NCBI GenBank assembly: GCA_035310145.1
Contig: DATGEL010000055.1
Location: 1 to 45,098, forward strand
Source of the DNA: Dehalococcoidia bacterium
Lineage (GTDB): Bacteria; Chloroflexota; Dehalococcoidia; CAUJGQ01
DNA length: 45,098 bases
Direction of reading: 5' to 3'
Under the pieces are notes generated by a model. It saw only the letters and a list, made by a program, of their open reading frames with translations. It did no database searches and had not been told where the DNA came from. The number at the start of each line of letters is the position of its first letter. The first letter of the stretch is position 1. Shown in pieces: positions 29,637-37,577 of the stretch. The translations under genes and the position numbers were made by a program.

Positions 29637-31661
29637 TCAGCGCCGCGCGGCCGCCTCCGGCTCCGCGGCTGGTTGCTGCTGGGGCTGCAGGTGCGCGTGC
29701 ATCCAGTCGAGGATGAAGCCGAAGCGGTCGCGGCGGTGGCGCGGGCGGCCGGCGCGCGACATCTCGTGGTTCTCGTCGGGAAAGCGTACGAAGCGCACCT
29801 CGCGCCGCAGCTTCTTCAGCACCACGAACAGCTCTTCGCCCTGCTCGATCGGGCAGCGGATGTCGTTCTCTGCATGCAGGATCAGCAGCGGCGTGTGCAT
29901 GTTGGGCGCGTAGGTGAGCGGCGAGTGATCGATGAATCACTGCCGGTTCTCCCACGGCTGCACGCCGGCCTGTGTCTCGGAAAAGAAGAAGCCGATGTCG
30001 CTGGTGCCGAAGAGGGTATAGACGTTGTTCACCGCCCGCTCGGAGCAGGCCGCCTTGAAGCGATCGGTATGGCCGACGATCCAGCTCGTCATGAAGCCGC
30101 CGTAGCTGCCCCCCAGCACGCCCAGTCGCTCGGCATCGATGAAGTCACTCTGCGCCAGCGCCGCCTCGAGGCCGGCGATCACGTCCTCGTAGTCGCCGCC
30201 GCCCCAGTCGCCGCGCACGGCGCGGGTGAACTCCTCGCCGTAGCCCTGGCTGCCGCGCGGGTTGGTGAAGATCACGGCGAAGCCCGCGCCGGCCTGCACC
30301 TGGAACTCATCGAAGAAGGTGTAGCCGTACTGCGTGGCCGGGCCGCCGTGCACGTTGAGCAGCGCCGGGTAGCGCCGGCCCGGCTCGGCGCCCGCGGGCG
30401 GCATCACCCAGCCGTCGAGCGCCAGGCCTGCCCGCTCGTAGCGGATCGGCCGCGGCGCCACCAGCTCGACCTCTTCTCGGAAGACACGGTTCAGATCGGT
30501 GAGCTGCCGCTCGCCGGCCGCGTCGCAGAGGAAGACCTCGGCCGGGTGTGTCGGGTCCGTTGCGGTGAAGGCCAGGGCGCCGTTTGCCGCGATCGAGAGG
30601 CTGCTGATCTGCCGCTGGCCGGCGAGCAGGCGCTCCGGCTCACCGCCGTCGGGCGCCACGCGGTACACCGGCACCGTGCCCTGGTCTTCGGCGCCGAAAT
30701 AGACGAAGCGGGCGTCGGCCGACCAGAACGGCCCGATCGCGCCGGCGAAGGGCGAGCAGGTGCGGTCGAGGCGCTCCGTGAGGCAGCGCGGCTCGCCGCC
30801 CGCGGCCGGCACAACGTAGACGCGGGCGTTGCGGCCCATGTCCAGCGCGTACTCGTTGCCGGTGTAGGCGATCAGCCCGCCGTCCGGCGACCAGGCCGGG
30901 TTGGCGCTGGGACCGCGGCCGGGGGTGAGGCGCACGGGCTCGCCGCCATCCGCCGCGACCGACCAGATGTCGACCACCTGGTCGTAGTCGCGGTCTTCAT
31001 GGCGGGCGGCGGCGAAGGCCAGGCGCGTGCCGTCCGGCGACCATGACGGCTCGCCGTGGTCGAAGTCGCCCTCGCTGAGCTGGCGCGGCTCGCCGCCCTC
31101 GCGCGGGACGACGAAGATCTGGCGGCAGCGATCGTGGATAAAGCCCTCGCCGTTCGCCTTGTAGCGCAGCGTCTCGATCACGCGCGCCGGCTTCGAGGGA
31201 CGCTCGGCGGCGTCTTTGCCCTCATCCTCGTCCGCCTCTTCGGGTTCCACGCGCGCGGCGAAGGCGATGCGGCGGCTGTCCGGCGACCAGACCGGCTCGC
31301 CGGCGCCGCCCCGCAGGCCGCTGAGCCGCTGCGGCTCGCCGCCGTCGGCGGGCATCACGTAAAGCTGCGGCCGGCGGCGCTTCAGCCCTGACTGCGGGCG
31401 GTCGGACAAGAAGGCGAGCCAGCGGCCGTCCGGCGACCAGCGTGGGGCCGTGTCGCGGCGTGGGCCCGTGGTGAACTGGCGCGGCTCGCCGCCGGCCGCC
31501 GGCACGATCCAGATCGTGGAGAGGTAGCGGTCCTGTTCTTCGTCCATCCGCGTGCGCACGAAGGCCACGCGGGCGCCGTCCGGCGCGATCTGCGCATCGC
31601 TCACCAGCGCCAGGCGGAAGAGATCGGCCGGGGTCATGCCTCGGCGTGCGGATTGCGTCAT
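29637..31661 (-). pseudogene. S9-family acylaminoacyl/oligopeptidase with in-frame TGA
   Basis: The ATG at 31661 has GAGAGG upstream. The first 574 codons encode a PD40-type beta-propeller (repeats such as RWSPDGRWLAFLSDRP, VWSPDSRRIAFAAR, SWSPDGTRLAFAAAR) and most of the alpha/beta-hydrolase domain. This includes the nucleophile motif GGSYGGFMTSW. At 29937-29939 the frame has TGA in the sequence PWENRQ-stop-FIDHSPL, where the family normally has Trp. The same frame then continues intact for 99 codons, with HAENDIRCP (catalytic Asp) and DENHEMSR (catalytic His). A product ending at the TGA lacks two triad residues. Either a recent nonsense mutation (TGG to TGA), a sequencing error, or read-through. 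Confidence 0.85.
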
Positions 31662-31710
31662 CGCCAGCCTCTCGCAGGCGCGCCTGCATGCACGCCCGGT
31701 GCGCCCCATT

Positions 31711-31727
31711 GTAACCGGGTAACCGGT
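31711..31727. promoter_or_regulatory. Repeat in the divergent S9-GGDEF/EAL promoter region
   Basis: GTAACCGG occurs twice in direct tandem (31711-31726), and within it ACCGG-GTAA-CCGGT forms an inverted repeat. It lies between the two divergent genes and could be an operator. A 7-bp hairpin (31811-31830, GCGTCTG/CAGACGC) abuts the ribosome binding site of the GGDEF-EAL gene. Confidence 0.35.
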
Positions 31728-31840
31728 GTGACAGGGAACGGCTGCCTGGCAACAGGGCGGCTGGGCATGGATCTTAAGAACGGGCGTACGGCGCCGATAC
31801 TTATCCGAGTGCGTCTGAAACGGCAGACGCGAAGGGACGG

Positions 31841-34822
31841 ATGCGCCGGCAGTCGCTGTTGCTGTTTCTCAGCCGCCTGAGCCTGACCTGGCGCTTCGCC
31901 GTCGCCACGGCGGGGGTGATGGCGGTTGTCTTCGCCGTTTCCGTCTGGGCGCAGACGCATGCCGTGCAGCAGGGAGCGCTGCTCGACGCGAAGAGTGACG
32001 TGCAGCGGCTCGCGGCCAATCGCGTGCTACCGCGGCTCACTCGGGCCGATCTGGCCGCGCCCCTCCGCGGCGAGCGGCTGGACGGGTTCGACGCCTTCGT
32101 GCGCGACCAGATCCTGAGCGACGACGCCGAGCGCGTCGTGATCTTCGATCGCGCCGGCCGCCTGCTCTATTCCAGCGAAACCGCCGAGATCGGCCGGGTG
32201 TTCCCGCCCGATGCCGGGCGGCGCCGGGCCCTGGCCGGCAACAGCGCCGCCGGGGCGACGATGGGCGCCGATGCCTATCAGGTTGGCCGCCTGCCCGGTG
32301 CGCCGCCGCTGCTGGAGATCGACGTTCCCCTCGTCCTGCCCGGCGCCACGGAGATCGGCGCCGTTTTCGGCGTCTACCGCCCCTATGCGCCGCTCGCCGC
32401 CCGCATCGACGCGGCGCGCCGATCGACGGAACTGGCGCTGGCCATCGGGCTGGCGATCGTCTATCTGCTGCTGATCGCCATCGTCAACGGCGACGGCCGC
32501 ACGATCGAGCGGCAGCGCCGCGAGCTCGAACAGGGACTTGCTGAACAGGAACGGACGGACGAGGCCGTCCGCCAGCAGAACGCCTATCTCGCCGCGCTGC
32601 ACGAGGCGACCTTCGCGGTGATGCAGCGCCGCGAGCTGGCCGACGTGCTGCACACGATCGTCGTCCGCGCCGCGGCGCTGCTGAACACGTCCCACGGCTA
32701 CGCCTCCCTGCTCGATGCGGACGGGCAGGCGATGGTGATGGCCGTGGCGACGGGGGTCTTCAGCGCGCGCGTCGGCGCGGGCGTGGCCTACGGCGAAGGC
32801 ATGGGCGGCCGCGTCTGGAAGGCGCGCCGGCCCGTGGTGATCGAGGATTATGCGACCTGGGCAGGGCGTCTGACGGCCGCGGCGTACGACCATGTGCACG
32901 CGGCGGCGGGCGTGCCGATCGTCTCAGGAGGGCAGCCCGTCGGCGTGCTCTCGCTCGCGCTGGGCGAGCCGGGGCGCCGTTTCACCTCCGTTGAAGTCGC
33001 GGTGTTGAGCCAGTTCGCCGAACTGGCCTCCCTGGCGCTGGATAACGCCCGCCTGCTGGAGCAGACGCAGCAGGAGCTGGAAGAGCGCCGCCACGCCGAG
33101 GCCGCACTGGTGGAGAGCACCGCGACCTTCCGCCTGCTGTTCGCCGCCAATCCGCATCCGATGTGGGTGTACGACCTCGAGAGCTTCGAGATTCTCGAGG
33201 TAAACGAGGCGGCGATCGCCCACTACGGTTACACGCGCGCGGAATTCCTGCAGATGCGCATCGGCGATCTGCGCGACGACGACGTGCAGTCGCTGCTGGC
33301 GCCCGCGGGCGAGGAGGCGCCGGCGCTGGAGGCGTCGGGACCGTGGCGCCATTGCACCAGGGACGGGCGGCAGCTCGACGTCGAGATCATCTCGCACGCG
33401 CTCGAGTTCGGCCGGCGCGCGGCGGCGCTGGTGGTGGCGCAGGACGTGACCGAGCGCAAACGAACCGAGCGGGAACTGGTCTTCCTCGCCAGCCACGACC
33501 CGCTCACCGGGCTGTTCAACCGCCGTCGCTTCGCCGAGGAACTGGAGGAGCAGCTCGTGCAGGCGCGGCGCCACGGCACGGCCGGCGCCCTGCTTTACAT
33601 CGATCTCGACCAGTTCAAGTACATCAACGACACGCTTGGCCACCACGCCGGCGACGAGCTGCTGGTGAGCGTGGGGCGCGTGCTGCGGCAACGGCTGCGC
33701 GCGAGCGACATTCTTGCCCGGCTGGGCGGCGACGAGTTCGCCATTCTGCTGCCGCACACGGCCGAGAGCGAGGCGACGCGCCTCGCGGAGGAGCTGCTCG
33801 ACGCACTGCGCCATCACACGATTCCGCTCGGCGGCCAGGCGGTCGGTACCACGGCCAGCATCGGCCTGGTGCTCTATCCGCGGCACAGCGACTCGGCCTC
33901 CGAATTGCTGGCCTACGCCGACCTGGTGATGTACCAGGTGAAGGAAGAGGGCCGCAACGGCTTCGGCGTCTACGTGCCCGGCGATGCCCAGGCGCAGATC
34001 GCCGCCACGCTCACCTGGGAGCGGCGCATCCGCGAGGCGCTGGCGACGGACTGTTTCGTGCTCTACGCGCAGCCCATCCTTGACCTACGCGGCGACGTGC
34101 CGCACGGCGCCGCCGCCACCGTTGCTTCCGTTGCTTCCGTTGCTTCCGTTGCTTCCTATGAGCTGCTGCTGCGGCTGCACACGGAAGCGGGCGAGGTGGT
34201 GCTGCCGGGCGCCTTCCTCGATGTGGCGGAACGCTCGGGCCTGATCCGGGCGATCGACCGCTGGGTGGTGCGGCAGGCGATCGGCATCATCGCGGCCGAG
34301 ACGGCGGCGGGGCGGCAGATCACGTTGGAGGTCAACCTCTCCGGCAAGTCGATCACCGACCCGGAGCTGCTGCCGCTGATCGCACGCGAGCTGCACCAGA
34401 GCGGCATCGACCCCGCCGACCTGGTGTTCGAGATCACGGAGACGGCGGCGATCGCCGACATCGACGAGGCACGGCGCTTCATCACCACGCTGAAGCAACT
34501 GGGCTGCCGCTTCGCCATCGACGACTTCGGCGTCGGCTTCTCCTCCTTCTACTATCTGAAGCATCTGCCCGTGGACTATCTCAAGATCGACGGCAGCTTC
34601 GTCAGCAACCTGGCGCGCGACCTGGTGGACCAGCACCTGGTGAAGGCGATCGTCGAGGTGGCGCGCGGGCTGGGCAAGCAGACGATCGCCGAGTTCGTCG
34701 GCGACGACCAGACGGTGCGGCTGCTGCGCCAGTTCGGCGTGGACTTCGCGCAGGGCTATCACACCGGCCGGCCGCGCCCCGTGGCCGAATGGCTGGGTTC
34801 GCCGCACGAGGCCGCGGCCTAG
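31841..34822 (+). CDS. Membrane GAF-PAS-GGDEF-EAL cyclic-di-GMP protein
   Basis: ATG with GAAGGGA upstream; 993 aa. Two membrane helices (about 16-38 and 196-214) enclose an extracytoplasmic sensor domain. A short coiled region leads to GAF (about 255-400), PAS (about 427-540), GGDEF (about 550-715) and EAL (about 730-985). RLGGDEFAILL is intact (near 629), and RASD five residues before it is an inhibitory I-site. The EAL part keeps YELLLRL, EVNLSG, EITET, DDFGVGFSSFYYL, KIDGSF and IAEFVGDD. The usual Glu-Ala-Leu is Glu-Leu-Leu, with the Glu kept. Both diguanylate cyclase and phosphodiesterase activity are possible. It can feed the riboswitch at 14433. Confidence 0.93.
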   Translation: MRRQSLLLFLSRLSLTWRFAVATAGVMAVVFAVSVWAQTHAVQQGALLDAKSDVQRLAANRVLPRLTRADLAAPLRGERLDGFDAFVRDQILSDDAERVVIFDRAGRLLYSSETAEIGRVFPPDAGRRRALAGNSAAGATMGADAYQVGRLPGAPPLLEIDVPLVLPGATEIGAVFGVYRPYAPLAARIDAARRSTELALAIGLAIVYLLLIAIVNGDGRTIERQRRELEQGLAEQERTDEAVRQQNAYLAALHEATFAVMQRRELADVLHTIVVRAAALLNTSHGYASLLDADGQAMVMAVATGVFSARVGAGVAYGEGMGGRVWKARRPVVIEDYATWAGRLTAAAYDHVHAAAGVPIVSGGQPVGVLSLALGEPGRRFTSVEVAVLSQFAELASLALDNARLLEQTQQELEERRHAEAALVESTATFRLLFAANPHPMWVYDLESFEILEVNEAAIAHYGYTRAEFLQMRIGDLRDDDVQSLLAPAGEEAPALEASGPWRHCTRDGRQLDVEIISHALEFGRRAAALVVAQDVTERKRTERELVFLASHDPLTGLFNRRRFAEELEEQLVQARRHGTAGALLYIDLDQFKYINDTLGHHAGDELLVSVGRVLRQRLRASDILARLGGDEFAILLPHTAESEATRLAEELLDALRHHTIPLGGQAVGTTASIGLVLYPRHSDSASELLAYADLVMYQVKEEGRNGFGVYVPGDAQAQIAATLTWERRIREALATDCFVLYAQPILDLRGDVPHGAAATVASVASVASVASYELLLRLHTEAGEVVLPGAFLDVAERSGLIRAIDRWVVRQAIGIIAAETAAGRQITLEVNLSGKSITDPELLPLIARELHQSGIDPADLVFEITETAAIADIDEARRFITTLKQLGCRFAIDDFGVGFSSFYYLKHLPVDYLKIDGSFVSNLARDLVDQHLVKAIVEVARGLGKQTIAEFVGDDQTVRLLRQFGVDFAQGYHTGRPRPVAEWLGSPHEAAA
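34121..34156 (+). repeat. In-frame 9-bp tandem repeat inside the EAL domain
   Basis: GTTGCTTCC is repeated four times without mismatch, encoding (Val-Ala-Ser)4 at residues 761-772, immediately before the catalytic YELLLRL. Perfect repeats of this kind expand or contract by slippage while keeping the frame. The codons GTT/GCT/TCC are unlike the GC-ending codons around them. Confidence 0.9.
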
Positions 34823-35008
34823 CCGGCGTCTGGCCGGCGGGCAACGCCCCTTGTGAGCCGCTTCACGCGTTCCCCGTGGCCACCGCCACACGGCGCCGCA
34901 ACGGGCCCTGCCGCTCCCGCGTGTTTCCGGTAGCGGCGAAAGCGCCGCGGGTGCGGCCAGCGCCCAACACGCAGCAGGGTGTAGAAGATGCAGAAGGAGG
35001 ACCCGACG

Positions 35009-35122
35009 ATGTTGACGTTCATACCGCTCTCGCAGCCCGCCGGCCCGGTGCTCGCGCTCAATCCGCAGCCGCTGCCGCCCGGCCTGCACTTCGCCGACGG
35101 CAGCGTGCGCTTCGGCAGGTAG
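35009..35122 (+). CDS. 37-aa peptide with perfect ribosome binding site
   Basis: AAGGAGG lies 8 nt before the ATG, one of the best ribosome binding sites in the window. The product starts MLTFIPLSQPAGPVLALNPQ, continues PLPPGLHFADG and ends SVRFGR. From memory, the block ALNPQPLPPG recurs in small hypothetical bacterial proteins; I could not check this. No signal peptide or membrane helix. It lies between the GGDEF-EAL gene and lexA on the same strand; the 186 bp before it show no promoter I trust. Confidence 0.6.
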   Translation: MLTFIPLSQPAGPVLALNPQPLPPGLHFADGSVRFGR

Positions 35123-35211
35123 GCGGCGGACATCCGGGGCGGCCGGCGGCTCGTCGCGGCCGCCCCCGTGCAGCGCTTCTCGACCCTTCGCCGTGCGCCG
35201 CGCAACGCTTG

Positions 35212-35262
35212 TTGACACGTTCTGGAGCGAGTGGTACATTTGTGCGTCAGAACGGGTGTTCC
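35212..35262 (+). promoter_or_regulatory. lexA promoter with SOS box
   Basis: TTGACA (35212-35217), a 17-bp spacer and TACATT (35235-35240) form a near-consensus promoter. GAAC-GGGT-GTTC (35250-35261) overlaps the predicted transcript start. This is the GAACN4GTTC LexA box of Gram-positive-type bacteria, so lexA is autorepressed. Confidence 0.88.
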
Positions 35263-35320
35263 GATCTGGGCTTGGCGCGTGTGGCGTCGTGCCCGTGCGG
35301 AGGCCGGCAAGGGGGCGATG

Positions 35321-35962
35321 ATGCGGGGCAAGCTTTCGGTCAAGCAAGAGAAGATCCTGAACTTCATGCGGCAGTTCTTGGACGAGAATGCCTATCCGCC
35401 CAGCATCCGCGACATCCAGCACGGCTGCGGCATTAGCTCGACCTCCGTGGTCGATTACAACCTCAAAGCGCTGGAGAACATGGGCCTGATCCGCCGCGAC
35501 CGCGAGGTCTCGCGCGCGATCGAGGTGCTCGGCCACCGGCGCAACGGCAACGGCATCGTGTCGGTGCCCGTGGTCGGGCAGATCGCGGCCGGCGCGCCGA
35601 TCGACGTGCCCGAGTCCGGCGCCAGCGTGCCGGACAGCTCGGAGACGATCGAGGTCAGCGAGCGCCTGCTGTACGGGCGGGACAACGTCTTCGCCCTGCG
35701 CGTGAAGGGCACCTCGATGATCGACGCGCTGATCAACGACGGCGACATCGTCGTCTTCGAGCCGACCAACCACGCCGAAAACGGCGACATGGTGGCGGCC
35801 TGGCTGAAGCGCGAGGGCGAAACCACGCTGAAGAAGTACTACCTCGAAGGCGACCGCGTGCGCCTGCAGCCGATGAACACCACGATGGCGCCGATCTACA
35901 GCGCCGCGGACAACGTGCAGGTGCAAGGCCGCGTGCTCTACGTCACCCGCTCGATGGCCTGA
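35321..35962 (+). CDS. lexA: LexA repressor
   Basis: Two adjacent ATGs (35318, 35321) follow AAGGGGG; the second has better spacing and gives 213 aa. The N-terminal winged helix is KLSVKQEKILNFMRQFLDEN, then PPSIRDIQHGCGISSTSVVDYNLKALENMGLI. The C-terminal S24 domain has the self-cleavage site Ala90-Gly91 (QIAAGAPID), catalytic Ser132 (KGTSMIDALI) and Lys171 (TTLKKYY). RecA-bound DNA damage signals trigger cleavage and induce the SOS genes. The SOS box in its own promoter fits autoregulation. Confidence 0.96.
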   Translation: MRGKLSVKQEKILNFMRQFLDENAYPPSIRDIQHGCGISSTSVVDYNLKALENMGLIRRDREVSRAIEVLGHRRNGNGIVSVPVVGQIAAGAPIDVPESGASVPDSSETIEVSERLLYGRDNVFALRVKGTSMIDALINDGDIVVFEPTNHAENGDMVAAWLKREGETTLKKYYLEGDRVRLQPMNTTMAPIYSAADNVQVQGRVLYVTRSMA

Positions 35963-36045
35963 GCGGGATCTCGCCAATCCTGCCCACGCGGCAAACGGCG
36001 CTGCCACGCGGGTTCTTGATCGTCATAACGCGCTATACTCGTTGT

Positions 36046-36074
36046 ACAGAGCGGTAGGCAGACTACCGCTCTGT
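36046..36074 (+). promoter_or_regulatory. 12-bp hairpin at the transcript start of the ABC ATPase gene
   Basis: ACAGAGCGGTAG and CTACCGCTCTGT form a perfect stem with a 5-nt loop. TATACT (36034-36039) is a plausible -10 that would start the RNA at the hairpin base. It could stabilise the mRNA 5' end, end lexA transcription (no U-tract), or be a DNA operator. Confidence 0.5.
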
Positions 36075-36114
36075 GCGCGTTCTGAGCCGGCGCGAGCCAC
36101 GGGGCGGGGGCCGC

Positions 36115-37113
36115 ATGCCCGAGCCGATTCTCCAGGTGCACGACCTCAGCGTGGAGTTCGCCACGCGCGAGGGCGCCGTGCGCGCCGTCAACGGCGCTTC
36201 ACTCGCGCTGCACCCCGGCGAGATCGTGGCGCTGGTCGGCGAAAGCGGCTGCGGCAAGACGACCTTCGCGCTCTCGCTGCTGCGCCTGCTGCCGCTGCCG
36301 GGCCGCATCACCAGCGGCAGCGTGTTGTTCGACGGCGACGACCTCTGCCGCCTCTCCGACGACGCGCTGCGCCGCCTGCGCGGCCGCGCGATCTCGATGA
36401 TCTTTCAAGACCCGGTCACCGGTCTCAATCCGGTGCTGCCGGTCGGCAAGCAGGTCGAGGAGATCCTCGCCAGCCACCTGAGCCTCGACAAGAAGGAACG
36501 CAAGCGGCGCACGGTCGAGATCCTGCGCAGCGTGGGCCTGGCGGACGCCGAGCGCATCTTCGGCCAGTATCCGTTTCATCTCTCCGGCGGCATGTGCCAG
36601 CGGGTGATGATCGCGATGGCGACGGCGCTGAACCCGCAAGTGATCGTCGCCGACGAGCCAACCTCCTCGCTCGACGTGACGGTGCAGGCGCAGATCCTGG
36701 CCGAGCTGGAGATGCTGCGCCGCACGCGCAACACGGCGATCCTGCTGATTACCCACGACTTCGGCGTAGTGGCGCAGGCGGCGGACCGCGTGGCCGTGAT
36801 GTACGGCGGTGCGATCGTCGAGCAGGGCGACGTCCACACCGTCTTCGGCCGGCCGCGCCATCCCTACACCGCGGCGCTGCTCAACACGCTGCCGCGGGTG
36901 GACGGCCGCAACGGCCCGCTGCAGGCGATCCCCGGCTCGCCGCCCAGCTTGCTCAACCTGCCGCCCGAATGCAGCTTCGCCGCGCGCTGTACGAAGGCGC
37001 TCAACCGCTGCCGGCAAGAGCCGGCGCCGCCGCTCGAAGAGGCCACCCCCGGCCATTTCGTCGCCTGCTACAACCCGATGTTCCACGAGTGGGACGAAGA
37101 CGCGGCGGATTAG
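36115..37113 (+). CDS. Peptide/nickel ABC transporter ATP-binding protein (DppD/OppD-like)
   Basis: ATG at 36115 after CGGGGG; 332 aa, the normal size. Walker A GESGCGKTT (42-50), Q-loop IFQDPVTGLNP, signature LSGGMCQRVMIA (about 154-165), Walker B VIVADEPTSSLD (about 175-186) and switch His (LLITHDFG). The C-terminal oligopeptide/dipeptide domain is present (RHPYTAALLNTLPRVDG and the Cys cluster SFAARCTKALNRCRQ...FVACY, which in relatives binds an Fe-S cluster). It would drive peptide uptake together with a second ATPase, two permeases and a binding protein. None of these is adjacent, so the operon seems broken or the partners lie elsewhere. Confidence 0.9.
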   Translation: MPEPILQVHDLSVEFATREGAVRAVNGASLALHPGEIVALVGESGCGKTTFALSLLRLLPLPGRITSGSVLFDGDDLCRLSDDALRRLRGRAISMIFQDPVTGLNPVLPVGKQVEEILASHLSLDKKERKRRTVEILRSVGLADAERIFGQYPFHLSGGMCQRVMIAMATALNPQVIVADEPTSSLDVTVQAQILAELEMLRRTRNTAILLITHDFGVVAQAADRVAVMYGGAIVEQGDVHTVFGRPRHPYTAALLNTLPRVDGRNGPLQAIPGSPPSLLNLPPECSFAARCTKALNRCRQEPAPPLEEATPGHFVACYNPMFHEWDEDAAD

Positions 37114-37322
37114 GGCGTGCCCGATCGTGCGATCAGCGGCGATGGCTCGCGTCGGGTTACCACTCTCGGATGCCCCCGATGCAGAGCGCAGAGCAAGGGG
37201 GCGGGACATTCTGCAGTCCGCGAGGCAGGGTGTCGAAAGCGCCGGGTTGGAAGGCGAGGCTGCGGTTCAATGACTCGTTTTTGGCTGTTCTGATAGTGTA
37301 CAAGGCGTGCGCATAGGCGAGC

Positions 37323-37577
37323 ATGAGTCTGTTGCCTGCGCGCTGCTCGCCAGGTTCCCCGCCCGGACAGCATCCGCCGTGCCTTCTGGTCGTGGACGGC
37401 GACCACGGCCCCCGCGACTTCATGGCCGTCGTCCGCTACATCGTCCGCCAGAAGGGGGTACACCGTCGGCGCCGAGGGCGATGACCATGAGGCGCCTGAC
37501 CAGCTTGGACCAGGTTCGGCCTGGCCTTGTGCTGATCGGCCTCCAGATTCTGACGCGACGGGCAGACAGGATCGACG
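37323..37577 (+). pseudogene. Decayed response-regulator receiver domain
   Basis: In one frame from the ATG at 37323 the sequence PCLLVVDGDHGPRDFMAVVRY is followed by IVRQKG. This resembles the start of a receiver domain (LVVDDD...R). That frame stops at 37482. In another frame MTMRRLTSLDQVRPGLVLIGLQI follows (from 37481), resembling the receiver core 'ALRLLDQVRPDLVLLDLQMP' with the phospho-acceptor Asp replaced by Gly. One or more frameshifts and substitutions separate the pieces. It ends where the histidine kinase gene begins, so it is probably the kinase's former partner. 37114-37322 shows no gene. Confidence 0.55.

Noticed and set aside
29937-29939. Selenocysteine at the TGA in the S9 peptidase
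   Set aside because: The aligned residue is normally Trp, not Cys, and no SECIS-like hairpin is evident next to the codon.
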